The notes under the pieces were generated by a model. The model saw only the letters and a program-made list of their open reading frames with translations. It was not told the DNA's origin and made no database searches. Shown here piece after piece: positions 24,804-32,871 of a stretch of DNA of 64,000 bases. This stretch comes from Eubacterium_B sp034180045. Lineage in GTDB: Bacteria; Bacillota; Clostridia; Peptostreptococcales; Anaerovoracaceae. The translations under genes and the position numbers were made by a program. The number at the start of each line of letters is the position of its first letter. The first letter of the stretch is position 1. The stretch covers positions 124,001 through 188,000 of the forward strand of contig JAXFOY010000025.1 of assembly GCA_034180045.1 (NCBI GenBank), given 5' to 3'.

Positions 24804-25949
24804 ATGAGTAGAAAAAAGATTTTTGCAGTTTCATTATCTTTGATGATGGCGATAAGTTTAACTTTGTCGTACACGGCGAGTGTTTATGCGGAAGATAAGC
24901 AAGCGACACTTGACGAAGTCAAAGAAAAACAAAAAGCAGCAGAAGCCGAAAAGCAGGAGGTTATGACAGAACTGAATGATTACACGGAAAAGATTGTTGC
25001 TTTGAACACGGAGATAACGAATAAGCAGACGGAAATAGATAATAAGCAGGCCGAAATTGATGCGCTTGTAGGTAAAATCGAAGAAATGCACGCAAGTATC
25101 AACGACAGGAAGAACGGCTTGTCAAAGAGACTTCGTACAATGTATAAGAACGGGTCTATAGGATTTATAGATATAATTCTTGACTCGAATAATTTCTCAG
25201 AGTTCCTATCTAATATATCGCTGCTTCAGGAGATATACAGAAGTGACCAGGACACGCTCAACAGCCTTGAGAAAACGAGTGAAGAACTGAATAAGAATAA
25301 GTCTGCGCTTGATTTGGCAAAGCAAGATATTACAAATTCTCAAAGTGTGTTAAAGACTAAAAAAGATGAGCTCGCCAAGGTTTCAAAAGAGCTTGAAGAT
25401 AAGGCCGCAGAGATTGAATCGACTATTGCAATCTTCAAGCAGCAGGCGGATTCTCTGTCATCGCAAATCCTGGCGGAGCAGCAGGCAGCACAAAATAACT
25501 ATCCCGCACCGAGTCCGGATAACGGAAGTACAGGTGGGGGTGGCGTTATATCAGGAGCAACCGGAAACTTAAGATGGCCTGTTGCAAAAATTATCACATC
25601 TCCATTCGGATATAGAGTTGGCCTTGAGCAATACGGAACGTTCCATACAGGTACAGATTTAGGCGTGCCTGCGGGTACTCCTGTAAGAGCTTCAGATTCA
25701 GGCAGGGTTATGAATCTGACCGGATGGTATGAACAGGGATATGGATTCGGTGTATTTCTTGACCATGGTAACGGTGTAGTTACCGTTTATGGACATAATA
25801 GCGCTATACTTGTTTCTCCGGGGCAATATGTACAGCAAGGTGATGTAATCGCACTCGCAGGGCAAACAGGATGGGCAACAGGTCCGCATGTGCATTTTGA
25901 GGTTCGCATAAACGGAGAATATGTTAATCCTGAACTATATGTAAATTAA
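24804..25949 (+). CDS. Coiled-coil M23 peptidase, likely FtsEX-activated wall hydrolase
   Basis: The 381-residue exported protein has a signal peptide ending near 'SVYAEDK', a long heptad-rich coiled coil from about 30 to 225, a Pro/Gly-rich linker and a C-terminal M23 (LytM) domain. Zinc ligands are intact: the His and Asp of 'FHTGTDLG', plus the His of 'GPHVHFE'; 'TVYGHNS' gives the catalytic His. This layout is that of EnvC-like or PcsB-like proteins that FtsX recruits at division, but with active zinc residues it should cut peptidoglycan itself. ATG 24804 has GGGAGG upstream. The operon position right after ftsEX supports the partner role. Confidence 0.9.
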   Translation: MSRKKIFAVSLSLMMAISLTLSYTASVYAEDKQATLDEVKEKQKAAEAEKQEVMTELNDYTEKIVALNTEITNKQTEIDNKQAEIDALVGKIEEMHASINDRKNGLSKRLRTMYKNGSIGFIDIILDSNNFSEFLSNISLLQEIYRSDQDTLNSLEKTSEELNKNKSALDLAKQDITNSQSVLKTKKDELAKVSKELEDKAAEIESTIAIFKQQADSLSSQILAEQQAAQNNYPAPSPDNGSTGGGGVISGATGNLRWPVAKIITSPFGYRVGLEQYGTFHTGTDLGVPAGTPVRASDSGRVMNLTGWYEQGYGFGVFLDHGNGVVTVYGHNSAILVSPGQYVQQGDVIALAGQTGWATGPHVHFEVRINGEYVNPELYVN

Positions 25950-25954
25950 AGAAT

Positions 25955-27601
25955 ATGAAACTAAATAATGTTATACAAACAGTACTAAATAAAAGAGGTA
26001 TCTCCGCGGCAGACGATGTCGCGGAGTTCTTATCTGAAAAGCCTGTGCTTATGCATAGTCCGTTTTTATTAAAGGATATGTATGAAGGCGTGGACTTAAT
26101 AATGATGGCGATAGAAACCGGTCAAAAAATCTGTATTTATGGCGATTACGATGCAGATGGAGTGACTTCCGTTTCACTGATGATGGATGTGCTTCGCAAA
26201 ATGGGAGCGGATGTCAGTTACTATATTCCATCAAGATTTGATGAAGGATATGGTCTGAATTCTGCGGCTTTGGACAAGCTTAAGGCGGCAGGGGTCGAAC
26301 TTGTTATCACGGTAGACTGCGGTTCGACATCAGTTGAGGAGGTTAGGCATGCGCAAGAGATAGGACTGGAGATACTGATAACTGACCATCACACCATCAG
26401 GGATGAAACTCCTGACTGCCTTTTGATAAATCCAAGTCAAAAGGAATGCAACTACCCGTTTAAGTTTCTTGCAGGTGTAGGAGTGGCATTTAAGCTGGCA
26501 CAGGCACTATGTGAAACGGCGGAGATGCCGAAATCTGTACTCACAAGGAATCTGGATCTTGTGGCAATAGGAACCATAGGTGATATAGTGCCTTTGGTAG
26601 ATGAAAATAGAACTCTGGTGAAATATGGTCTCAGAGCTCTTAATGTAAGCAAGCGAGTAGGGCTGAAATCCCTTTTAGATGGAATCGGGCTTAGACAAGG
26701 TGATATAAAATCACAAAATGTGTCTTTTATTATTGCGCCGCATATAAATGCGGCAGGAAGAATGGGCAATGCTTCGCTGGCGTCACGATTGCTTCTGTGT
26801 GAGGATGAGGTGCGCGCCAAGGAACTTACGCAGGATATTATAGAAGCCAATAATTCTCGCAAGAAGATTCAAAATCAAATTTATGAAAGTTGTGTCTCAA
26901 ATTTGTTGAGTGAAGATATAGAGAAAGGTTTCATTTTGGCAGAGCTTGATGAAGCGCACGAGGGAGTTACGGGAATAGCGGCAGGAAGGCTAAAAGAAAA
27001 GTACAGAATTCCAAGCCTTATAGTGACGAAGATTGGTGACGGTAAAAGTAAAGGTACAGGCAGAAGCGTTGACAATATAAGTTTATTTGATTTGTTAAAT
27101 AGAAAGCCGGAGCTTTTTGTGAAGTTTGGCGGACACGCGGCAGCTTGCGGATTTACCATACCGGATGAGAATATAAATCTTCTTAGAGAGTCCATTGCAG
27201 AGGGAATTGCGGAATTGAAACTGAAATCGACGGATAAAGGTACAATGGTTGATTTTGATGCATTGATGGAGAGCGATGATTTGGGCAGTGAGTTTTTTGA
27301 ACAACAGGCTATGTTGGAACCGTTTGGAAAATGCAACGAAATGCCTTTGATAAGAATAGACGCGGTGCCTCGCTTTGTTTCAAGAATGCAGCGTAAGCCA
27401 GAATATCTGCAATTTAGGTTGAATCTGGGGGATAAGGAAATTCGAGGCGTTGACTTTGTAAATGCTGATGAAAATGAGCTTATCCTAAAAAAATCCATGG
27501 ATACGGGGATTAAGGTTTCTCTAATAGGAAATTTAGATTTATCGAGTTGGAATGGCAGGGAGTATGTTAATCTCGTACTTAAGTCTGTGAATATGGAGTG
27601 A
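25955..27601 (+). CDS. recJ: Single-stranded-DNA-specific exonuclease RecJ
   Basis: RecJ degrades 5' ends of single-stranded DNA in recombination and mismatch repair. The 548-residue protein has the DHH-family motifs 'ICIYGDYDADGVTSVSLMM', 'LVITVDCGSTSVEEV', 'EILITDHHT' and 'APHINAAGRMGNASLAS'. The DHHA1 domain appears as 'GKSKGTGRSVDNISLFDLL' with 'KFGGHAAACGFTI', and the C-terminal OB-like part follows. It starts 5 nt after the M23 gene with a weak ribosome binding site, suggesting translational coupling. Its place among division genes has no evident functional meaning. Confidence 0.93.
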   Translation: MKLNNVIQTVLNKRGISAADDVAEFLSEKPVLMHSPFLLKDMYEGVDLIMMAIETGQKICIYGDYDADGVTSVSLMMDVLRKMGADVSYYIPSRFDEGYGLNSAALDKLKAAGVELVITVDCGSTSVEEVRHAQEIGLEILITDHHTIRDETPDCLLINPSQKECNYPFKFLAGVGVAFKLAQALCETAEMPKSVLTRNLDLVAIGTIGDIVPLVDENRTLVKYGLRALNVSKRVGLKSLLDGIGLRQGDIKSQNVSFIIAPHINAAGRMGNASLASRLLLCEDEVRAKELTQDIIEANNSRKKIQNQIYESCVSNLLSEDIEKGFILAELDEAHEGVTGIAAGRLKEKYRIPSLIVTKIGDGKSKGTGRSVDNISLFDLLNRKPELFVKFGGHAAACGFTIPDENINLLRESIAEGIAELKLKSTDKGTMVDFDALMESDDLGSEFFEQQAMLEPFGKCNEMPLIRIDAVPRFVSRMQRKPEYLQFRLNLGDKEIRGVDFVNADENELILKKSMDTGIKVSLIGNLDLSSWNGREYVNLVLKSVNME

Positions 27602-27603
27602 GC

Positions 27604-28764
27604 ATGAAAAAGAGAAATTTTAATGTCGGTGCTATAATTCTCACAGTTATTTTGACGGCTGTGATGATGACAGGGGGCTTTTTTGCTTTTCTGAGATACG
27701 CAGATAAGCTTATAGTGCCAAAAAAGGAATATGAATCTAATGAAAAGCTCATAAAAAAGTTTGAAAAACTTATAGATATAGATAATTTGATAGAATCGGA
27801 TTTCCTATACGAATTTGATAAAGATAAGCAGTCTGAAGCCATGTATGATGCTATGCTTTCCAGCCTTGACGATGAGTATTCAAGATATTTGAATAAGGAT
27901 GAGTTGGAAAAACTGAAAAAAAGCTTGAACAACAGCTTTACAGGTATAGGCATAAGCTTTGAGATGACAGATAAAGGTGTGCTTATTACCGATGTAATGA
28001 GCGAAAGTCCCGCACAGACAGCAGGTCTACAAAAGGCAGATATAATTCTGGAAATAGACGGTAGAGAATGCAAGACAATAAAGGCAGTGAAAAAAGCGAT
28101 TTCAGGCAAGGCGGGAGAAGCAGTTGAACTCAAAATAATGAGGGGAAGCGAAGAAAAGAAAGTCAAGGTCATCCGAGGGGAAATCGAGGATTTAACAGTA
28201 GACAGCAAGGAAATTTCGGATAAAACGGCGTATATCAAAATTACAAGTTTCGGAGAACAAACCTATAGCAAATTTGAATCGGCACTAAGTTCCTTTGAGA
28301 AATCGGGGAAACAGAGTTTGATACTGGATTTAAGAGCTAATCCGGGCGGTTTGTTTGATGAAGGCATAAAGATTGCCGACAGACTTTTACCTGAATGTAA
28401 GATTACATACACAAAGGATAAGCGCGGAAAAATAAAAAATTACAATTCTGACGTAAAAGGCACTAAGCTTAAGTTAATAGTGCTGATAGATGAAAACTCA
28501 GCCAGCTCCTCCGAGATAGTCGCCGCAGCCTTAATAGATAACAAAGCTGCAATTTCCGTAGGGCAAAAGAGCTATGGAAAGGGTGTTGTGCAGGAGAGTC
28601 ATATTTATAGCGATGATACAGCTATAAGCATAACCGTAAAAGAATATTTTTCACCTACCGGCAAGAAGATTAACGGTAAAGGAATTGAGCCGCAGTTTGC
28701 TGTAGAGAACATAGACGGTAATGACTTACAGCTTGCTAAAGCGATAGAGCTTGCGAGTGTTTGA
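27604..28764 (+). CDS. S41 carboxyl-terminal processing protease with PDZ domain
   Basis: The 386-residue membrane-anchored serine protease has an N-terminal helix at about 8-30, a PDZ domain at about 110-190 ('TGIGISFEMTDKGVLITDVMSESPAQTAGLQKADIILEIDG' spans its start) and an S41 catalytic core. 'LDLRANPGGLFDEGI', 'VLIDENSASSSEIVAAAL' with the catalytic serine, and 'SYGKGVVQ' with the general-base lysine are intact. Such Ctp enzymes trim outer or wall proteins; a Ctp next to M23 hydrolase genes often degrades or activates them. ATG 27604 is 6 nt past GGAG and overlaps the recJ end region. Confidence 0.9.
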   Translation: MKKRNFNVGAIILTVILTAVMMTGGFFAFLRYADKLIVPKKEYESNEKLIKKFEKLIDIDNLIESDFLYEFDKDKQSEAMYDAMLSSLDDEYSRYLNKDELEKLKKSLNNSFTGIGISFEMTDKGVLITDVMSESPAQTAGLQKADIILEIDGRECKTIKAVKKAISGKAGEAVELKIMRGSEEKKVKVIRGEIEDLTVDSKEISDKTAYIKITSFGEQTYSKFESALSSFEKSGKQSLILDLRANPGGLFDEGIKIADRLLPECKITYTKDKRGKIKNYNSDVKGTKLKLIVLIDENSASSSEIVAAALIDNKAAISVGQKSYGKGVVQESHIYSDDTAISITVKEYFSPTGKKINGKGIEPQFAVENIDGNDLQLAKAIELASV

Positions 28765-28789
28765 CTTTAATACAGCAAAGTGATATAAT
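28761..28789 (+). promoter_or_regulatory. Promoter of the YerC/TrpR-like gene
   Basis: TTGACT (28761-28766) and consensus TATAAT (28784-28789) are 17 bases apart. The -35 overlaps the stop codon of the protease gene. Confidence 0.88.
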
Positions 28790-28800
28790 TTCAACGCAAA

Positions 28801-28831
28801 ATATTGCTCAGATATTGCATTTTCAATGCAA
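28801..28831. promoter_or_regulatory. Repeat-rich operator candidate in the YerC-like leader
   Basis: ATATTGC occurs at 28801 and 28812, and TTGCATT-TTC-AATGCAA forms a perfect 7-bp inverted repeat at 28815-28831. It sits directly downstream of the predicted transcript start, where a repressor would block the gene. Autoregulation by the TrpR-like product is an inference. Confidence 0.4.
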
Positions 28832-28850
28832 AAATCGAAAGGAAGCTGAT

Positions 28851-29150
28851 ATGACATACGAGTCTAAATTCAAAAGAGATGATATTGACGAATTATTTGA
28901 TGCGATTTTAACTTTGCGTGATAGAGAAGATTGCTATAGATTTTTTGAAGATATATGCACAATCAATGAGATTAACTCGATTGCACAGAGATTGCAGGTC
29001 GCTAAGTTGCTCTCTGAAAAAAAGACATATAATGAGATAGAAAAGACGACAAAGGCTTCAACCGCAACTATCAGCAGAATAAATAAATGCATTGTATACG
29101 GTGCTGACGGTTATCGCAGAGTGCTGGAAAGACTTAATAATATCGAGTAG
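28851..29150 (+). CDS. YerC/YecD-family TrpR-related DNA-binding protein
   Basis: The 99-residue protein is all-helical, with 'FEDICTINEINSIAQRLQVAKLLSEKKTYNEIEKTTKASTATISRI' spanning the TrpR-like helix-turn-helix; 'TKASTATISRINKC' is the recognition helix. Members are found in most Firmicutes, usually with unknown ligand. I start at ATG 28851, after AAAGGAAG, because the promoter -10 lies at 28784 inside the longer open frame beginning at 28761. It is flanked by its own promoter and a terminator, so it is monocistronic. Confidence 0.88.
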   Translation: MTYESKFKRDDIDELFDAILTLRDREDCYRFFEDICTINEINSIAQRLQVAKLLSEKKTYNEIEKTTKASTATISRINKCIVYGADGYRRVLERLNNIE

Positions 29151-29157
29151 TAATTTG

Positions 29158-29182
29158 GGGTGCATTTGCACCCTGTTATTTT
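29158..29182 (+). terminator. Terminator of the YerC-like gene
   Basis: GGGTGC and GCACCC form a 6-bp stem around ATTT and are followed by TGTTATTTT. Confidence 0.75.
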
Positions 29183-29208
29183 GAAGTCGAATTTATTGGA
29201 GGGTATAA

Positions 29209-29790
29209 TTGTCAAAAATATACTTGAGAGAAGGCGAAGTTTTGCATGGTAAAGCGGGCTATGGACTAATAAGGCGAGCCGCTTGCTTATATCTTGGAAA
29301 CAGCAAATATAAAACGCTGAAATCTAAAGAATTAGAGGATATTGTAAAACAACTGAAAATAGAAGTTTACGAATTGGGGAAGCCGTATTTCGCGAATCTT
29401 GACATAGAGTTTTCACTCTCACATACAGGGTTGATGTGGATGTGTATCTTTGATGAAAAGCCTTGCGGGATTGACATTCAACAGGTTAAATCGTGCAAAT
29501 TTGAAGCCATAGCAGATAGACATTTCAGCGAAAATGAAATAGCCTATGTAAATCTTTGGGGGGAAGAGGGATTCTTTGAGATTTGGACAGCAAAGGAAGC
29601 TTTCGGCAAATACACCGGCAAAGGGATATTCGGGGAAAAGGAATCGCTTGTGGATGATAATCACGAGCTGAAGCAGGAGATAGCATATGAGGGAAAAACC
29701 GTGTATGTGAAAAAAATAGAGCTTTCACCGGATTTGAAATGCACATACTGTACGGAATCGGATGAGATGGCGGATGTGGTGCTTTTATGA
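29209..29790 (+). CDS. 4'-phosphopantetheinyl transferase, Sfp type
   Basis: This enzyme moves the phosphopantetheine arm of CoA to a serine of acyl or peptidyl carrier proteins. The 193-residue protein has 'GKPYFANLDIEFSLSHT', 'CGIDIQQV' and 'FFEIWTAKEAFGKYTGKG', the three signature regions, with magnesium ligands in the GID and (W)TxKEA motifs. TTG 29209 is the start, 5 nt after GGAGGG. Its stop overlaps recX (ATGA). No polyketide or peptide synthetase is in the window, so it may serve the fatty acid carrier protein. It links loosely to the panD-panC genes because CoA is its donor. Confidence 0.88.
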   Translation: MSKIYLREGEVLHGKAGYGLIRRAACLYLGNSKYKTLKSKELEDIVKQLKIEVYELGKPYFANLDIEFSLSHTGLMWMCIFDEKPCGIDIQQVKSCKFEAIADRHFSENEIAYVNLWGEEGFFEIWTAKEAFGKYTGKGIFGEKESLVDDNHELKQEIAYEGKTVYVKKIELSPDLKCTYCTESDEMADVVLL

Positions 29791-30290
29791 AATCAATAAG
29801 AGATATTGCCGCCGCAAGAATCCTGCGTTCCAGATGCAGTGTTATGACTTTGAGGAAGTATCTAAAACAGAAATCCTTTGAGATTGAAGACATTGATTCA
29901 ATCATAAGTGATTTTCTTGAATATGGTTATCTTGACGATTTGGAGTATAGTAAGGATTTTATAAGCTACGGTGAAAATAAGGGCTGGGGAAAGAGCCGCA
30001 TTCAAAATGAGCTTAGAAAAAGAGGCATAAGAGCCGAACTGATAAATGAAGCATACGAAACTTGCATGGACGAACTTGAAGAAGACGCAAATACCGGCGA
30101 ATATGATAGAGCTTTTGGCGTGGCACTGAAGATTATTCGTCAAAGCGGAGTTGACTGCGAGCAAAAGCTTCCCGAAAAAGTACGAAATAGGATAATTAGA
30201 AGACTGTCAAGCTATGGTTATGGAGCGAGCATAGTTTTTTCGGTTCTAAGAAATATAGATGAAATGACAGATTATGAGCTTTTTGAGTAA
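29787..30290 (+). CDS. recX: Regulatory protein RecX
   Basis: RecX binds RecA filaments and limits their activity. The 167-residue protein is built of three-helix repeats: 'RILRSRCSVMTLRKYLKQKSF', 'ISDFLEYGYLDDLEYSKDFI' and 'GKSRIQNELRKRGIRAELI' are the usual signatures. The ATG overlaps the stop of the upstream transferase gene in ATGA, so translation is coupled. recA is not in the window. Length is normal for the shorter family members. Confidence 0.88.
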   Translation: MKSIRDIAAARILRSRCSVMTLRKYLKQKSFEIEDIDSIISDFLEYGYLDDLEYSKDFISYGENKGWGKSRIQNELRKRGIRAELINEAYETCMDELEEDANTGEYDRAFGVALKIIRQSGVDCEQKLPEKVRNRIIRRLSSYGYGASIVFSVLRNIDEMTDYELFE

Positions 30291-30313
30291 AGGCTTGAAA
30301 GGAGAGTTTGCAA

Positions 30314-31567
30314 GTGGAATTTTGCTTACTTAACAAAGATGAATATATAAAATTTAGTGAGAAGCACCCATATAGAAATTTTTTGAACCTTGTAGAATCA
30401 CTGGAAACAAAAAAATACAGCGGCTGGAAAATCGAATTTGTCGGCGTAAAATCCGATGGTGAGATTTTGGCGGCTACGGCTCTGACATCGATTCCAATAA
30501 TGAGATTTTACAGATACTATTATGCCCAGAGGGGATTTTTGGTAGACTACAGAGATGAGGAGCTTCTCAAGTTTTTCGTGTCGAAAATCAAAGCTTTTGC
30601 CAAGAAAAACAAGGCTCTTTATCTAAAGGTAGACCCGTATATAATTTATAAGGAACGCGATAATGAGGGCGCGCTTGTCGAGGGAGGAGAAGATAATTCT
30701 TATGTAATCGACGCCCTGAAGCAGCTGGGATTCAGACATAAAGGCTTTACTGTAGGCTACGATGATGTTTCCCAGGCGCGTTGGCTTTACTCATTATATA
30801 TTGACGGCAGAAGTGAGGATGAAATTTACAAGCAGTTTGATGAGCAGACTCGCTGGTCTATCAACAAAACTGTCAAGCAGGGGATAAAGATTAGAGAACT
30901 TCCGTTAGAGGAAATAGACATTTACACGAAGATGATGGATGAAACCGCGGAGAGGCGGGGCTTTCCGGGACGAAGTCATAATTTTTATAAGAAATTCACA
31001 GAAATTTACGGAGACAGATGTAAGCTGCTTCTCGCCTATCTTGATTTAGACGAATATTTGATAACGCTTGACGAGGAAAAAATGAAGCTAAATAAAGAAC
31101 TCGAGAGCATTGAAGCGAAACTTTTAGAAACGCCGAACAATAAGAAGACTAAGAATAAGAAGCGCGTTACGGAAGAAGCGATTGATGTAAATATTAGAAA
31201 GTGCAGGGAAGCGGGAGAGCTTAAAGAAAAACACGGGAATATCCTAAACATGGCAAGCGCCTGCTTTACAGTATATGATAACGAAATCGTATACTTGTTC
31301 AGCGGCACAGATAATAGGTTTAGGGGATATAATGCGCCTTATGCCATACAGTGGTGGATGATAAGGTATGCGATTAAAAACGGAATCAACAGATATAATT
31401 TTTACGGAATATCAGGCGATTTCAACAAAGAGTCTCCGGACTACGGTGTCTACGGATTCAAGAAAGGGTTTAACGGTGTTGTCGAGGAACTTATCGGGGA
31501 TTTTATCATGCCGATAAGACCCCTCGCTTTCTCCATGTATCAGAAACTAAAGCCCGGTTTAATCTAG
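30314..31567 (+). CDS. Second FemA/FemB-family aminoacyltransferase
   Basis: This 417-residue FemABX protein is distinct from the one at 16522-17727. 'YRYYYAQRGFLVDY', 'LKVDPYIIYKERDNEG' and 'RWSINKTVKQGIKIREL' are in the first GNAT domain. A lysine-rich antiparallel coiled-coil arm runs from about 255 to 310 ('MKLNKELESIEAKLLE'), and 'INRYNFYGISGDFNKESPDYGVYGFKKGFNG' is the C-terminal signature. It likely adds another bridge residue to lipid II. GTG 30314 is 9 nt from GGAG; TTG 30308 is too close. It ends tail-to-tail with an EamA gene, overlapping by 9 bases. Confidence 0.88.
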   Translation: MEFCLLNKDEYIKFSEKHPYRNFLNLVESLETKKYSGWKIEFVGVKSDGEILAATALTSIPIMRFYRYYYAQRGFLVDYRDEELLKFFVSKIKAFAKKNKALYLKVDPYIIYKERDNEGALVEGGEDNSYVIDALKQLGFRHKGFTVGYDDVSQARWLYSLYIDGRSEDEIYKQFDEQTRWSINKTVKQGIKIRELPLEEIDIYTKMMDETAERRGFPGRSHNFYKKFTEIYGDRCKLLLAYLDLDEYLITLDEEKMKLNKELESIEAKLLETPNNKKTKNKKRVTEEAIDVNIRKCREAGELKEKHGNILNMASACFTVYDNEIVYLFSGTDNRFRGYNAPYAIQWWMIRYAIKNGINRYNFYGISGDFNKESPDYGVYGFKKGFNGVVEELIGDFIMPIRPLAFSMYQKLKPGLI

Positions 31568-32488
31568 TTCGTTTCCGAGCTTTGAAATATCCCTGCGCGA
31601 TGCATCTTTCTTTGTTAGAAGAAAGACGGTTACGAAAATGCAGGCGAAGCCGAGTGCTTCGCTTTTGTGAAAAGGAACATTCAGCAGGAAAATCATAAAT
31701 AGCGTGGCGGATACGGGCTCGACGCTTGCAAGCATACTGGCGATGACCGGACCGCATCTGTTGATGCCCATAAGATACATCGTATATGGCACAACTGTGC
31801 CGAGAATTATAATTGCGGTGAAAATAGCCACAAACTTAGGCTCCGTATTGAAAGGCTGCAAAAATGCACCGCTGAGCGTGCTTATCACAATACCGCCTAT
31901 CAACATTGCGCATCCGGTGACGCAGATAGCGCCGTATTCTTTGATTAGTGAAATAGGCAAAAATGTGTAAAATACAATGGCGACAGCAGAGCAAAGTCCC
32001 CACATGAGCCCTATAGGAGTGATATAGATTTGATTTATATTACCGTGAGTGGCTAGTATAAATGTACCGAACATAGCGAGAATTATAGCGATTACTTCCC
32101 TTTTTTCGGGTAATCGTCTAACTAAAAAACACTCGGTAATCATACAAAGCACAGGTCCGACATATTGCAAAATCGTTGCGGTTCCCGAGTTGGTATTATG
32201 AATTGCCTCAAGGTAAGATATTTGGTTAAATAAAATTCCAAGCAGAGCAAAGAGGATGAGGCGTATGACAGCCTTGCCGCTTGTTATCATAGAAATGAGC
32301 TTTTCTCTGTTTGTGAAAAATGAAAATGAGGTGAGAATGATGCCAGAGAGCACCATTCGCATAGATGAAAGATATATAGGTGTAACATTAAACCTTTCGA
32401 ATAGAATTTGGGCGCAGGTTCCGGAAAAACCCCAGGATATTCCTGCAAGAATTGTTATGACTATACCTTGCTTAAATCTGTCTTTCAT
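31559..32488 (-). CDS. EamA/DMT-family transporter
   Basis: The 309-residue protein has ten hydrophobic helices in two five-helix EamA repeats, typical of drug/metabolite exporters. 'AGISWGFSGTCAQILFERF' starts the first repeat; the second begins 'GLMWGLCSAVAIVFYTFLP'. 'SMLASVEPVSATLFMIFLL' is the conserved end of the last repeat. It is an inner-membrane exporter of unknown metabolite. The open frame is 85 codons longer, but ATG 32488 has TTGGAGG just upstream and gives the normal length. No terminator separates it from the opposing FemAB gene. Confidence 0.88.
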   Translation of the reverse strand: MKDRFKQGIVITILAGISWGFSGTCAQILFERFNVTPIYLSSMRMVLSGIILTSFSFFTNREKLISMITSGKAVIRLILFALLGILFNQISYLEAIHNTNSGTATILQYVGPVLCMITECFLVRRLPEKREVIAIILAMFGTFILATHGNINQIYITPIGLMWGLCSAVAIVFYTFLPISLIKEYGAICVTGCAMLIGGIVISTLSGAFLQPFNTEPKFVAIFTAIIILGTVVPYTMYLMGINRCGPVIASMLASVEPVSATLFMIFLLNVPFHKSEALGFACIFVTVFLLTKKDASRRDISKLGNELD

Positions 32489-32548
32489 AAAACCTCCAAT
32501 GCAGTAGATATATTTTAACAGCAAAATTGAGAAGATAAAAGGAGAAAA

Positions 32549-32788
32549 ATGGTAAATAAAAATTTTTCGGCAGTTTTTTTTAAGATATACGACAGGAAGA
32601 TAAGCTCGGGAGAAATAGTTTTTAAGGAACTGGGTATGCCTCATAATGATTTTACCATGCTTTGTACAACGGATGGACATATACCTCCTGCCGAGGTTAT
32701 TGAGAGACTTTGCGTAACAATGAAGCTCGATGAAGATGAACAAAAGCTGTTTAGGAGCTTTATAAAGCCGGATGATGAAAGCCTATAA
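32549..32788 (+). CDS. Small hypothetical protein, possible DNA-binding-like fold
   Basis: The 79-residue protein is unrecognised. It follows AAAGGAG, so it is probably real. The middle segment 'SSGEIVFKELGMPHNDFTMLC' and the C-terminal 'EVIERLCVTMKLDEDEQKLF' look helical, somewhat like a Cro/XRE helix bundle. It has two cysteines but no metal motif. It lies divergently from the EamA gene and ahead of two G3E GTPases, with no clear shared transcript. Confidence 0.55.
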   Translation: MVNKNFSAVFFKIYDRKISSGEIVFKELGMPHNDFTMLCTTDGHIPPAEVIERLCVTMKLDEDEQKLFRSFIKPDDESL

Positions 32789-32810
32789 AAATAAATTTTT
32801 AGGTCTTAAA

Positions 32811-32852
32811 GTCAAGTGGTATATATAGAATTGTAGGAATAATAAACTTGAC
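32811..32852. promoter_or_regulatory. Inverted repeat upstream of the His-rich GTPase gene
   Basis: GTCAAGT (32811-32817) and ACTTGAC (32846-32852) are perfect inverted arms 28 bases apart, with TATATATAGAATTG between. It may be a leader stem-loop or a regulator site over a promoter. I do not see a Zur-type palindrome. Confidence 0.3.
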
Positions 32853-32871
32853 ATTGAAAGGAATGAAATTT

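Noticed and set aside
32811..32852. Zur or NikR operator ahead of the G3E genes
   Set aside because: The inverted repeat arms do not resemble the known motifs; left as an unassigned repeat.
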